From assembly GCF_022829515.1 (NCBI RefSeq), contig NZ_JAKSYL010000084.1, forward strand, positions 1 through 64,000: a stretch of DNA of 64,000 nucleotides. Direction: 5' to 3'. Of the stretch, positions 26,807 through 36,061 are shown in pieces. Position numbers and translations under genes: made by a program. The DNA is from Methylobacterium sp. J-048. GTDB taxonomy: Bacteria; Pseudomonadota; Alphaproteobacteria; Rhizobiales; Beijerinckiaceae. Numbering within the stretch: position 1 is the stretch's first letter; every line of letters begins with the position of its first letter. Under the pieces are notes generated by a model. It was given only the letters and a program-made list of their open reading frames with translations. It ran no database searches and was not told where the DNA came from.

Positions 26807-29800
26807 CTACGCCCCGTCGAAGCGCCCGCTGGCATGGGCCAGCATGGTGTAGACCTTGCCGGTCTCCGAGGTGAGGTACGCGTCGGTCCGCTTGGCGTCG
26901 CTGTCGTTCTTGACCACGTCGCCCAGGAGCCGCTCGAACTCACCCACGTAGCGGTCGACGCTGCGGCGGAACTCCGCGTCCGACCGGTAGCGGCGCTGGA
27001 TCTCCGCGAAGGTAGTCCGGCCCTGCGGGGTGTAGATGCGCGGGTCGAACAGGTTCGGCTCGCCCCGGCGATAGCGCTCCCACAGGTCGACTACGGTCCG
27101 GTGCTCGATCATCCGGGCGATGTCGGTCGAGATCGTGTCCAGCGCGATCCGCCCGGTCTCGGCAGGAGCCTGGGACGATGCCTGCTGGGACGTTGCCTGG
27201 GACGGGCGGCCTGCCGGCGCCGGGGCGGCGGCATTGGTCGCCTCCGCCTCGGCATCGTCGTCCTCGTCCAGGGAGGCGCGGGTCAGCAGGTCGGACAGCC
27301 AGCCGCGCTTGGCACCGCCGGCCGTCATGGCGACGGGGCGGGCGGTCGCGGAGGGCCGCGGCGCCTCGATCCGGGCCGGGCCTGCGGTAGACCGCGCCGG
27401 AGCCTGGGGCGCCGGCAGGGCCGGAGCCGAGACCGGCTGAGCCTGCGTCGCGGTCGGAGCCGGAGCGCTGCTCACCTGCGCCGGAGCGGCGGAGCGGGAA
27501 CCGCCCTCCGCCACCCGGCGCTGGGCCTGCGGCTGAGCCACGTCCACCGAGCGGGTGGTGCGGGAGACCAGGGCCGACAGCTCGTTGAGCGCCTTGATCT
27601 GGTCGGCCACCACCCGGCGCATCTCGCCGGTGGCATCCTGCGTCTCGCGCGGCAGATCGAGGACACCCCGGGCGAGTTCGGCGCGGGTCGCGTCGAGTTC
27701 GCCGCGGATCGAGCCCGCCATCTCCCGCAGGGACGACACGGACGCGCCGAACTTGGTCTGCGCCTCGTCGAGACCGCTGCGCATCTCCCGCGCCGCCTCC
27801 TCGATCGCCTGGCGCACGCCCTGGGCCGCCTTCTCGCCCTCGGCGCCGGCACTGTCCTTCAAGCCCTCGAAGGCGCTGGTGACGGACGCGCCGGCACCCT
27901 CCGCCGAGCGCGTCAGCGACTCGCCGACGGCGCGGGCGCGCTCCTCGGCACTGCGCAAGGTGCGCTCGATCGTCTCGGCGAGCGCCCCGCCCTGCTGCTC
28001 CAGGACGTTGGCGCGGGCCTCGAAGCCGGCCAGCGCCTGCGCGAGTGCGGCCTCGCGGCCCGACAGGGTCGCCCCCAACCGCTCCTCGATCGCCGCGAGC
28101 GAGGACGCCGCCCGGTCGAGCGCCGACACGTGCACGGACGTCTGCTCGCCGAGCGCACGGCCACGGCCGTCGAGGGTCTCGGCCAGGCCGGACGCCTCGC
28201 GGAGCGCCGTGTTGGCGACCTCGCGCAGGGCCTCGACCTGGGCTGCGACGCCCGCAGTGGCGCGACCGGTCTCGGAAGCAATGCGCTGGAGCGCCGTCTG
28301 GACCTGCTCGACCCGGCCGGCCAGCCCCTGCTCGATCGCGCCGAGGTTGGTGCCGGCCCCGGAGACCAGCTCGCCGAGCGCCGCGTTGGCGCCCTCGATC
28401 CGCTGGAGGACGGCGCCCAGCTCCCGGCCGAGCCGGTCGTTGGTCTCGAACAGCTCGGTGAGGGCGCGGCCGGCACCGTCGTCGATGGCGGCGCGGAGCA
28501 GCTCGGCCGAGGCCCGCGACTGCGCGGCGAGTTCCTCGGTCTGCAGCCGCAGGGTCTCGGCCAGCGGCACGCCGGTCTCGATCAGCACCCGCTCGATCGC
28601 ATCGGCGCGGTCGGCCATGGCGCGGGACAGGTCGAGCATCGGCCCGTCGATGGCGGCGCGCAGGCGCGCGACATGCCCTTCCAGGCTGTCGCCGACCGCA
28701 CGGCCGCTGCCGTCGACGCTGGCGATCAGCGCCCCGCCCTTCTCCTCGATGGCACGGACCAGCGCCTCGGCGCTCTCCGCGAGACGGCGCGACAGGGCCT
28801 CGCCGCGGGCATCGACCAGGGCGCCGAGCGCGGTGGCGCGGCGCTCGAAGCCGGCCCCCAGCGCCTCGGTGCGAGCGTCGATCAGGCCCGCCAGCGCGGC
28901 CTCGCGCCGGCTGAGCGTCTCGGCCAGGGCGGCGTTGTGCGCGTCGACCTGCTCGGCATGGGCCCGCGCCCGCTCGTCGAGCGCCGCGACCAGGCTGGCG
29001 GTGCGCTCGTCCATGAGGCCGGCGAAGGCGTCGTGGCGGTCGTCGAAGGCGTTGGCCAGCGTCTCGGCGCGCTGGGCGACCAGGGTGGCGAACAACCGCA
29101 TGCGGCTGTCGATGCGCTGGGTGAAGGCGTCGGCGCGGGCATCGACCCCGCGGGCCAGGGCCTCGGTCTGCGTCTCGACGGAGTGCACCAGGGCGGCGGT
29201 GCGCCCTTCCACGACGCCGTCCAGGTCACGGATCCGCGCGTCGAAGGCCTCGACCAGCGAGCCGGTGCGGCCGTGCGCGGCGTCGAGCAGAGACTGGCTG
29301 CGCTCGTCGACGAGGGCCTCGATCGACGAACGTGCCTCGTCGAAGGTCCCGCGCAGGGTCTCGATCCGGGCATCCAGGAGGGCGGCGACGCCGGTGGGCG
29401 CCGCGTCGAGGAGGTTGCGCAGGTCCTGCGTGCGCGCCTGGACCGCCATGGCGATCTCCCGGCCGCGGTTCTCCACCGAGGTTTCGAGGCTGGACTGCGC
29501 CCGCTCGAACAGGGTCCTGAGCTGACCGCTCTGGACCTGGAAGGCCTCGGCGAACTGGTTCTCGCGCGCTTCGAGCAGGCCGGCGATGGCCGGGCTCGCC
29601 TGCTCGATCACGCTCTGCAGGGCCTGGGTCCGATGCTCGATCGTCCCGGCGATCTCGCGGCCGCGGCCGTCGACCATACGGTCGATCTCCGCCTGTGCCC
29701 GCTCGAACAGGGCCTCGAGCTGCCCGCTCCGGGCCTCGAACGCCTCGGCGAGCTGATGCTCGCGGGCCTCCATCAGGCCGGCGATGGCCGGGCTCGCCTG

Positions 29801-32800
29801 CTCGATCACGCTCTGCAGGGCCTGGGTCCGGTGCTCAATCGTCCCGGCGATCTCGCGGCTGCGGCCGTCGACCAGGCGGTCGATCTCCGACTGCGCCCGC
29901 TCGAACAGGGTGCGCAGATCCGCAAAGCGCGCGTCCAGCAGGTCGGCCATGTCGGTGGGGGCGGCGTCGAGGGTCTGGCGCAGGCCCTCGGTCCGGGTCG
30001 TGATCGTGTCGGCGAGTTCCTGACCGCGCACCTCCACGAGGTCGCGCAGGCCGGCCTGGGCCTCCTCGAACAAGGCGCGCAGGCGCTGCGTGCGGCTGTC
30101 GAGGGTCGCGGCGAGCTGGCGCTCGCGGGTCTCGACCAGCGCGGAGACGGCGGCGGGCGCCTCCTCCAGCATCGTCCGCAGGGCCTGGATCTTGGTGTCG
30201 ACCGAGGCGGCGAAGCGACCGCCGCCGCCTTCCACCACGGCGTCAAGGGCGGTGTGGGCCTCCTCGAACAGGGTCCGCAGGCCCTGGGCGCGGGCATCCA
30301 GGGTCTCGGCGAGGCGATTGCCGCGGCCTTCGACCAGATTCTCCAGATGGCCGAGACGCTCGTCGAACAGGCTGCCGAGCGCCTGCGTGCGGGAATCCAG
30401 GCTGCCGGCGGCGGTGCCGAAGGCGTCCTCGACGGCGGCGATCAGCGCGCGGCCGCGAGTGTCCAGTGCCTCGTTGAGTGGGCCCATGCGTCCGTCGAGG
30501 GTGCTGGCCAGGGTGCCGGCATGGCCGTCCAGCATCACGCGGATCTGGTCGGTGCGGTCGTCGAGCAGCCCGTGGACCGAGCGCACGCCCTCGTCGAGCA
30601 GGCCGCTGATATCGGCGGTGCGGCTCGACAGGGTGTGGCCCAGGCGGCCTTCGCCGGCCTCGAGCATCCGCTCGGCATCCGCGATGGTCTGCTGGAGCTT
30701 GGACAGGACGCTCTCGCCGCGCTGGTCGATCAGCTCGGCCAGCGAGGTGCCGCCGCGGTCGAACAGGCGCGCCAGCTCGGTGATGCGGCCGCCGATCGCC
30801 CCGAACACGCTCCGGCCCTTCTCGTCGAGCTCGCTCGACATGGCGGTGATCCGCTCGTCGATCAGCTTCGCCAGCAGCTCCGAACGCTCGGCGAAGGCTG
30901 CGCGCACGGCCTCGGTCCGGGCGGACAGGGCGGCGTCGGCGCTCTCGGCGCGCTCGTCCACCAGCTGGACGATCTCCTGCACGCGCCCCGACAGCGAGGC
31001 TTCGAGAACGCGCGTCGATTCCGCCACGGCACCCGTGAGGGTGCCGATGCTCTCGGCCATCGCCTTGTCGATCCCGCCGGTCCGGTCGGTGATCGTGGCG
31101 ACCAGGTCGCGGGTGCGGCCGGCCAGTTCCTCGTCCACGGCGCGGGTGCGCGCCTCGATCAGGCGGATCGCCTCGAAGGCCTGCACGCCAAAGCTCTCGT
31201 CCACGAGGCGGGCGCGCTCCTCCAGGGCGTTGGCGATCTCCTGCAGGCGGTTGATCACGCCGGCGTCGAAATGCTCCGCGCTGCCCGCGATGCGGCGGGC
31301 CATCTCGGCGGTGCGCCGGTCGATATCCTGCCCGAGCCCGTCGACCCGGCCATCGAGCACCGCGACCAGGTTGCGGCTGCCCTCTTCCATGATCCGGGCC
31401 ATCTCCCCGGTCCGGGCGGCCAGCGCCTCGTTCAGGGCCTTGCCGCGGGAGTCGATCCGGCCGTCGACGTGGTCGACCAGGTTCGCCACGACGTCGCCGA
31501 TCTCGGCCGCGCGCTTGGCCGAGCGCTCCTCCAGGTTGCCGAGATGGGTCTCGACCAGGCTGCCGGCCTCGCGGGCGCGGGTCGCGATGGTCTCGGCCAC
31601 GGCCTGGCCCTTGACGGTGATGAGCCGGTCCATCTCCTCCAGACGGGCTCCGACGGTCTCGCCCAAGGTCGCGGTGTCGCGGCCGATGCGGTCGGCCAGG
31701 ATGTCGCCGCGGGCGATGGTCTCCTGCAGCGCGGAGAGGCGGCTGCCCAGCGTCTCGTCGATGGCCCGGACGCGCACGTCCGCGGTCTCGGCGAAGCTGG
31801 CGCCGGTCTGGCTGAGCGTGTCGGCGATGCGCGCGCCCTGGCTCGCCACCGCGAGCACGATGTCGCGGCCGGTGCCGCTGATCCGGGTCTGGGTTTCCTC
31901 GGCGTGGCTGGCCAGGAGATCGGCGACGCCCTTGCCGTGCTGGCCAAAGGCGGCCTCCATCTCGCCGATGCGAGCGGCGAGGTCGTCCGAGATGGCGCGG
32001 GCGGCCTGGGTCAGGCTGCCGCTGGCGTCGCCGGTGCGGGCGGACAGTTCCCGGTTGAGGTCGTCCAGGGCGCCGCGCAGGGCGGACACTGCCGCAGCGC
32101 CGCGCTCGCCGAATTCGATGCCGGCCCGGTCGGCGGCGTCGCGGAAGCGGGCCAGCAGGCCCGCGGTCTCGGCCTCGACGGCGCCGGTCACCTCGGCCGA
32201 GCCGTGGCGCAGGGTCTGGAGAGTCTCGACCAGGCGCGCGGAGGCGTCACGGGTATGGGCCTCGACCTCGCCGGTGACGGCGCCCGCCGAGCCGCGCAGG
32301 GACTGGACGGCGGCGGCGGCGCCGGCCTCGAAACCGTGGCCCAGCGCCGAGAACGCAGATTCCAGGCTCTCGGTGGCCGCCTGGGTCCGCTCGGTGATGT
32401 GGCCGCCTGCGCGCTCGGCCGCGGCCGCGACGCGGGTCTCGAGATCCGAGGCCTGCACCGTCACGGTGTCGTGGAGGCGCGCCGCGATGCCGTCCATGCG
32501 CTCGGCCAGGGCGTTGCCGCGGTCCGCGACCGTCTCGGCGATCCGCTCGGCGGTGCCGATCAGGTCGTCGCGCACCGCGCCGGCCTGGTTGGTCAACGTC
32601 TCGCCGACACCGCCCATGGCCAGCGCCAGGGCGGCCTGGGCGTCGCGCCCGCGGCTCTCGATCGCCTCGGCGACGGAGAGGCCGGCCGTCTCGATCTCGG
32701 TGCGCAAAGCCAGGCCGCGGCCGGCGATGTCCTGGGTGAGCGCCGCGCCGGTCTCGGCGAAGCGCGCGGTGATCTGGGTGCCCATCGCGCCGAAGCGCTC

Positions 32801-34144
32801 CGTCAGCTCGGAGCCCCGCGACAGGAAGGCGTTCTCCAGGCCGATCACCGAGCGCTCGAAGCTCTCGCGGACGACGCCGCCCTGGCGCTCCAGGGACTCG
32901 CTCACGCGCAGGCCGGTCTCGGCGAGGCTCTGGGCCACGGAGGCGGTGCTCTCCGCGATCCGCCCGGTGAGGGCGGTCCCGGTTGCCTCGAAGGCGCCGC
33001 TCACGTCGCGGGCACGGGTCTCGAAGGCCCGCGTCAGGGTCTCGCCGACTTCGAGAAGGCTGCCGCGCACGCCTTCGCTGGTGTTCGCGAGGCTCTCGAT
33101 CAGCTCATCGCCGCGCCCGGTCATCAGGTTGACGACCCGGTCGCCCGCCTCGCCGAGGGAGGCGGTGATGGCGGCGCCGCGAGCGTCGAGCGCCCCGGTC
33201 ACGCGCTCGCCCGCGCCGGTGAGCGCCATGACGATCCGCTCGGACGCGCCCTCCAGCTCCTGGCTCAGGCTCTGGTGCGAGCCGGTGATGGCGCCGCGCA
33301 CCCGCTCGGCGTTGGTGACGATGGATTCCCGCTGGGCGACCAGTTCCTCGACCAGGGAGCGGATGCGGATCTCGTTGTCGGAATAGGCCCGCTCCAGGGT
33401 GGCGATCTCGCCCCGGACCAGGGTCTCCAGCTCGCCGGCCCGGGCCAGAGCGCGCTCGACGCCGTCGCCGACCGCGGCGACTTCCCGGCGCACGGTCTGC
33501 GACATGGTCAGCACGGCGTCGGTGGAGAAACTCTCGGGCTCGGCCAGGCGCACCGCGACCTCGCCGACCGCGCGGGCGACGAGGCGCATTTCCTGCGCCC
33601 GGGCCGCCAGCATGGCGGCGATCACGAACAGCACCACCGGGCCGAGCAGGGCCGCAGCGCCCACAGTCGCCTGCAGGGCGGTGAGGCCCGAGACGACGCC
33701 GCGCAGGTCGCCGCCGGATTGCAGCCAGGCGACCAGCACCAGGGCGCCGATCCAGGCGAGGCCGGCCAGCAGGGCGAACAGGTAGGGCTTGGGCGAGGAG
33801 CGCACCCGCAGGGTCTGCTGCAGGATGCCGATGTTGCGCCGGTCGTCGTTCGCCACCAGCGAGCGGTCGGGCGGCAGCAGGCCACCCTCGCGGCGCGGAC
33901 GCTCGCGGCCGGGCGGAGGCAGGTCTGAGGCGAGCGGCGGGTCGAGGTCGAGGCGCGGCGGCATCTGGCGGCCGGCCGGATCGAGGGCGCCGTCGAGCAG
34001 GGGATCGGCATCCCCGACATCGGGCAGGCGCGGCTCGGCGCGGCTCTCGGTGCCGGTCGGCGTCAGGGCGTCGAGGTTCAGCGCCTGCTCGATCGCAGAG
34101 AGCGCGGCCTCGGCCGGGTCCTTCAGCTTCTTCTCGGTCGCCAT
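26807..34144 (-). CDS. Giant membrane-anchored coiled-coil protein, growth-pole-ring (GPR/RgsE)-like
   Basis: 2445 residues, the largest gene here. Residues 1-118 are Pro- and charge-rich and probably disordered; two membrane helices follow at about 121-141 and 158-180; residues about 190-2200 are nearly continuous amphipathic helix; about 2210-2330 is a Pro/Ala-rich linker; the last 130 residues are a compact conserved-looking domain (IARMIEHRTVVDLWERYRRG, FDPRIYTPQGRTTFAEIQRR, FRRSVDRYVGEFERLLGDVV). The helical part is built on 11-residue periods grouped in 33 (e.g. LVEGRGNRLAETLDARAQGL), as in apolipoprotein-type repeats. Architecture and size match the Agrobacterium GPR / Sinorhizobium RgsE proteins that form a ring at the growing pole and organise unipolar growth; orthology is inferred. 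Divergent from an Hpt gene. Confidence 0.8.
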   Translation of the reverse strand: MATEKKLKDPAEAALSAIEQALNLDALTPTGTESRAEPRLPDVGDADPLLDGALDPAGRQMPPRLDLDPPLASDLPPPGRERPRREGGLLPPDRSLVANDDRRNIGILQQTLRVRSSPKPYLFALLAGLAWIGALVLVAWLQSGGDLRGVVSGLTALQATVGAAALLGPVVLFVIAAMLAARAQEMRLVARAVGEVAVRLAEPESFSTDAVLTMSQTVRREVAAVGDGVERALARAGELETLVRGEIATLERAYSDNEIRIRSLVEELVAQRESIVTNAERVRGAITGSHQSLSQELEGASERIVMALTGAGERVTGALDARGAAITASLGEAGDRVVNLMTGRGDELIESLANTSEGVRGSLLEVGETLTRAFETRARDVSGAFEATGTALTGRIAESTASVAQSLAETGLRVSESLERQGGVVRESFERSVIGLENAFLSRGSELTERFGAMGTQITARFAETGAALTQDIAGRGLALRTEIETAGLSVAEAIESRGRDAQAALALAMGGVGETLTNQAGAVRDDLIGTAERIAETVADRGNALAERMDGIAARLHDTVTVQASDLETRVAAAAERAGGHITERTQAATESLESAFSALGHGFEAGAAAAVQSLRGSAGAVTGEVEAHTRDASARLVETLQTLRHGSAEVTGAVEAETAGLLARFRDAADRAGIEFGERGAAAVSALRGALDDLNRELSARTGDASGSLTQAARAISDDLAARIGEMEAAFGQHGKGVADLLASHAEETQTRISGTGRDIVLAVASQGARIADTLSQTGASFAETADVRVRAIDETLGSRLSALQETIARGDILADRIGRDTATLGETVGARLEEMDRLITVKGQAVAETIATRAREAGSLVETHLGNLEERSAKRAAEIGDVVANLVDHVDGRIDSRGKALNEALAARTGEMARIMEEGSRNLVAVLDGRVDGLGQDIDRRTAEMARRIAGSAEHFDAGVINRLQEIANALEERARLVDESFGVQAFEAIRLIEARTRAVDEELAGRTRDLVATITDRTGGIDKAMAESIGTLTGAVAESTRVLEASLSGRVQEIVQLVDERAESADAALSARTEAVRAAFAERSELLAKLIDERITAMSSELDEKGRSVFGAIGGRITELARLFDRGGTSLAELIDQRGESVLSKLQQTIADAERMLEAGEGRLGHTLSSRTADISGLLDEGVRSVHGLLDDRTDQIRVMLDGHAGTLASTLDGRMGPLNEALDTRGRALIAAVEDAFGTAAGSLDSRTQALGSLFDERLGHLENLVEGRGNRLAETLDARAQGLRTLFEEAHTALDAVVEGGGGRFAASVDTKIQALRTMLEEAPAAVSALVETRERQLAATLDSRTQRLRALFEEAQAGLRDLVEVRGQELADTITTRTEGLRQTLDAAPTDMADLLDARFADLRTLFERAQSEIDRLVDGRSREIAGTIEHRTQALQSVIEQASPAIAGLMEAREHQLAEAFEARSGQLEALFERAQAEIDRMVDGRGREIAGTIEHRTQALQSVIEQASPAIAGLLEARENQFAEAFQVQSGQLRTLFERAQSSLETSVENRGREIAMAVQARTQDLRNLLDAAPTGVAALLDARIETLRGTFDEARSSIEALVDERSQSLLDAAHGRTGSLVEAFDARIRDLDGVVEGRTAALVHSVETQTEALARGVDARADAFTQRIDSRMRLFATLVAQRAETLANAFDDRHDAFAGLMDERTASLVAALDERARAHAEQVDAHNAALAETLSRREAALAGLIDARTEALGAGFERRATALGALVDARGEALSRRLAESAEALVRAIEEKGGALIASVDGSGRAVGDSLEGHVARLRAAIDGPMLDLSRAMADRADAIERVLIETGVPLAETLRLQTEELAAQSRASAELLRAAIDDGAGRALTELFETNDRLGRELGAVLQRIEGANAALGELVSGAGTNLGAIEQGLAGRVEQVQTALQRIASETGRATAGVAAQVEALREVANTALREASGLAETLDGRGRALGEQTSVHVSALDRAASSLAAIEERLGATLSGREAALAQALAGFEARANVLEQQGGALAETIERTLRSAEERARAVGESLTRSAEGAGASVTSAFEGLKDSAGAEGEKAAQGVRQAIEEAAREMRSGLDEAQTKFGASVSSLREMAGSIRGELDATRAELARGVLDLPRETQDATGEMRRVVADQIKALNELSALVSRTTRSVDVAQPQAQRRVAEGGSRSAAPAQVSSAPAPTATQAQPVSAPALPAPQAPARSTAGPARIEAPRPSATARPVAMTAGGAKRGWLSDLLTRASLDEDDDAEAEATNAAAPAPAGRPSQATSQQASSQAPAETGRIALDTISTDIARMIEHRTVVDLWERYRRGEPNLFDPRIYTPQGRTTFAEIQRRYRSDAEFRRSVDRYVGEFERLLGDVVKNDSDAKRTDAYLTSETGKVYTMLAHASGRFDGA
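29521..29916 (-). repeat. 198-base in-frame tandem duplication within the giant gene
   Basis: Bases around 29521-29718 and 29719-29916 are near-identical direct repeats at 198-base spacing (for example GGCGATGGCCGGGCTCGCCT at 29582 and 29780). They encode two 66-residue copies containing REIAGTIEHRTQALQSVIEQ, ASPAIAGL and FERAQ. 66 is twice the 33-residue helical unit, so the copy number can change without breaking the coiled-coil phase. Confidence 0.9.
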
Positions 34145-34434
34145 TCAACGCCTCGTTACACGGGCTTCACCGGCACCTGGGGAGGCGGATGCCAGAGACG
34201 CAACGTCCCGTTTACCATTACAGGATTAGACGCGGACACCGATTGCCGATACCCGAGCCGCCGTCCGACCCCAGAAACCGTTAACACTATGGTTACTGCG
34301 GCCGCTGCCTTCCGGCTCCACCATCTTGGCGCAGATGAGGGTCCGTGCGCGATCCCCGTCCAGCGAATCAGGGGGTGAATCATGGGGATCGGTTCGGCAA
34401 CCCCCAGAAGAATGCGGATTCCGGGAGTGCGCGC

Positions 34435-34758
34435 ATGCTGGCCATCGACCGTGCGGAGCTCGATGCGCAGACCGGCGGCGATGCCGCGCTGGCCGACGAG
34501 GTGCTGGCGCTGTTTGCCGGGCAATGCCGGTCGATCCTGCCCCGGCTGACCGATCCGTCCCTGCCGGGGCCCCAGCGCGCCGACCTCGCCCATACCCTGA
34601 AGGGATCGGCCGCCGGCGTCGGCGCCATGCGGGTGCGCGCCTGCGCGGACGCCGCCGAGGCGCAGCTGCGGTCGGGCGCGGCGCCGGCGGCGCTCGACGC
34701 CCTCGTGCAGGCGGTCGCGGCGGCGCTGGCCGAGATCGCGGACGGCGCCGAGTCTTAA
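34435..34758 (+). CDS. Hpt (histidine phosphotransfer) domain protein
   Basis: 107 residues from ATG 34435, with GGGAG 7 bases upstream. A single four-helix Hpt domain: [36 protein letters not shown], where His53 in HTLKGSA is the phosphorylated residue. A stand-alone phosphorelay intermediate that would accept and pass phosphate between a hybrid kinase and a response regulator; no kinase or regulator is adjacent. Divergent from the polar coiled-coil gene, which raises the possibility of shared control. Confidence 0.88.
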   Translation: MLAIDRAELDAQTGGDAALADEVLALFAGQCRSILPRLTDPSLPGPQRADLAHTLKGSAAGVGAMRVRACADAAEAQLRSGAAPAALDALVQAVAAALAEIADGAES

Positions 34759-34964
34759 GAGCGCTCGCTGCCGAAATGGACACCGGTTCGGCGCAAGCAA
34801 GCGCGCCAAATCGAAGACTGAGAGTCGTTTCACCGCGTGAGTACAGATGCGGCGATCAATCCGGACGGTCGAGCGCCGTCGCGCTTGCATTCCGTGGCCC
34901 CAGCCGCCAAGCAGGCACCCCGCCCGTCGAAGCGAGGCCGCTCGACGCGAGCCCGGAGCCGAGC

Positions 34965-35285
34965 ATGCCCAAGATCACTTACGTCGACCACGCCGGGACG
35001 GAGAGGACCGTCGAAGGCAGCGTCGGCGCGACCGTGATGGAGACGGCGTTGCGCAACAACGTCCCGGGCATCGACGCGGAATGCGGCGGCGCCTGCGCCT
35101 GCGCCACCTGCCACGTCTACGTGGCCGACGACTGGATCGACGTCGTCGGCAAGGCCCAGGATATGGAGCAGGACATGCTCGATTTCGCCTCCGACGTACG
35201 CGAGAATTCCCGCCTGTCCTGCCAGATCAAGATCGCGCCGAACCTGGACGGGCTCGTGGTCTCGACCCCCTCCCAGCAGGGGTAG
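34965..35285 (+). CDS. [2Fe-2S] ferredoxin, adrenodoxin/Isc type
   Basis: 106 residues from ATG 34965, GGAG upstream. Cluster ligands are Cys40, Cys46, Cys49 and Cys86 in [15 protein letters not shown] and RLSCQIK, i.e. C-x5-C-x2-C-x36-C, with one extra Cys44 in the loop. [16 protein letters not shown] and [18 protein letters not shown] are typical of vertebrate-type ferredoxins that serve iron-sulfur assembly or P450 systems. No redox partner is adjacent. Cytosolic electron carrier. Confidence 0.93.
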   Translation: MPKITYVDHAGTERTVEGSVGATVMETALRNNVPGIDAECGGACACATCHVYVADDWIDVVGKAQDMEQDMLDFASDVRENSRLSCQIKIAPNLDGLVVSTPSQQG

Positions 35286-35423
35286 CTCGTCAGGCACTTA
35301 GCTGATGAGAGAATGAGGTTGCCCGCCTTCGATGGGGCTTACCTTCACGCGTCATATTCAGCGCGCAGGTGAAGTCGAGAATGACTCCCCATGAGGCTCG
35401 CGCGGGGCTAAGCTGTCGCGCGG

Positions 35424-35472
35424 GCATCATCGTTTTCCGAAAGCAAGCCACCATCTTTCGGGACGATGATGC
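35424..35472. repeat. Dispersed palindromic repeat, family D, copy 2
   Basis: Arms GCATCATCGTTTTCCGAAAG and CTTTCGGGACGATGATGC, matching copy 1 at 4485-4530, with a similar spacer (CAAGCCACCAT). It lies 13 bases before the ParD-like start, in the promoter/leader region of the toxin-antitoxin pair, so it may influence that operon. Confidence 0.75.
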
Positions 35473-35484
35473 GGGAGCCTGAAC

Positions 35485-35715
35485 ATGACCAGGGTTGAAT
35501 TCCGGCAGGAACAGCGGCTGGACTCGTCCGACGAGACGGCACAGCAGCGTAAGGCTCGCCTCGCAGCCGAAGCGTCCATGCTGGCGGTCGCCAAAGCAGA
35601 TATCGCAGAAGGTCGATATATCGCGGACGGCGATGTCGATGCTTGGCTCGATGCTTGGGTGAATGGAGAGCCGGTCGAGCTTCCTGAAGCCTCGGCCCGC
35701 TCGCTCAAGCGCTGA
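35485..35715 (+). CDS. ParD-like antitoxin (76 aa)
   Basis: Small acidic-basic protein upstream of a ParE-family toxin. The sequence LAVAKADIAEGRYIADGDVDAWLDAWVNGE has the A-xxDI-xGR-xx pattern common in antitoxins paired with RelE/ParE toxins; the helical N-terminal half may bind DNA. It probably neutralises the downstream toxin and represses the pair. Spacing to the toxin is 24 bases. Assignment depends on the neighbour as much as on the sequence. Confidence 0.7.
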   Translation: MTRVEFRQEQRLDSSDETAQQRKARLAAEASMLAVAKADIAEGRYIADGDVDAWLDAWVNGEPVELPEASARSLKR

Positions 35716-35739
35716 TTTACGACCTACGAACTTCGGACC

Positions 35740-36036
35740 GTGTCGTTTCGCTTTCGGATTTCCCGCGCGGCGGCGGCTGATCTCGCTTCCGTGCGAAGAT
35801 GGCTCCGCCAATCTGGCGCAGGGGAGAGGGCGGCACAGCGCCTTGCTCAGATCAACAGAGCCCTTCAGGACCTGCGACACACCCCGCTCATGTGGCCGGA
35901 CGGCGAGCATGAAGGAACGCGATCCCGCACCGTAGCGGGCCACCGAATCGTCTACACGATCACAGACGACGAAGGCATGGCAGCAGTTGATGTGCTCCGC
36001 GTCTTCGGACCCGGCCAGAACTCGGATAACCTTTGA
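35740..36036 (+). CDS. RelE/ParE-family toxin (98 aa)
   Basis: 98 residues with the ParE fold pattern: FRISRAAAADLASVRRWLRQ (two N-terminal helices), RALQDLRHTPLMWPDG, then strands RSRTVAGHRIVYTITDDEG and VDVLRVFGPGQ, where the Arg/His/Tyr cluster is conserved. ParE toxins poison gyrase and RelE-type ones cleave mRNA; which applies here cannot be told. The pair with the upstream antitoxin-like gene forms a plausible type II module. Confidence 0.82.
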   Translation: MSFRFRISRAAAADLASVRRWLRQSGAGERAAQRLAQINRALQDLRHTPLMWPDGEHEGTRSRTVAGHRIVYTITDDEGMAAVDVLRVFGPGQNSDNL

Positions 36037-36061
36037 AGCCCTGACTGGCTTTCACCAGCCC

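Noticed and set aside
29521-29916. Tandem 198-base repeats as a CRISPR-like or minisatellite array
   Set aside because: They are in-frame, protein-coding and match the helical period; no spacer structure.
26834-33928. A 2364-codon open frame on the plus strand, antisense to the giant coiled-coil gene
   Set aside because: It has no recognisable domain, and its Gly/Arg/Asp-rich composition is what the complementary strand of a highly biased, repeat-built GC-rich gene yields. The minus-strand reading has membrane helices, coherent periodicity and a conserved-looking C terminus.
35290-35943. A 217-codon minus-strand frame over the toxin-antitoxin genes
   Set aside because: Antisense to two genes with family features, and part of it is just repeat D read in another frame.
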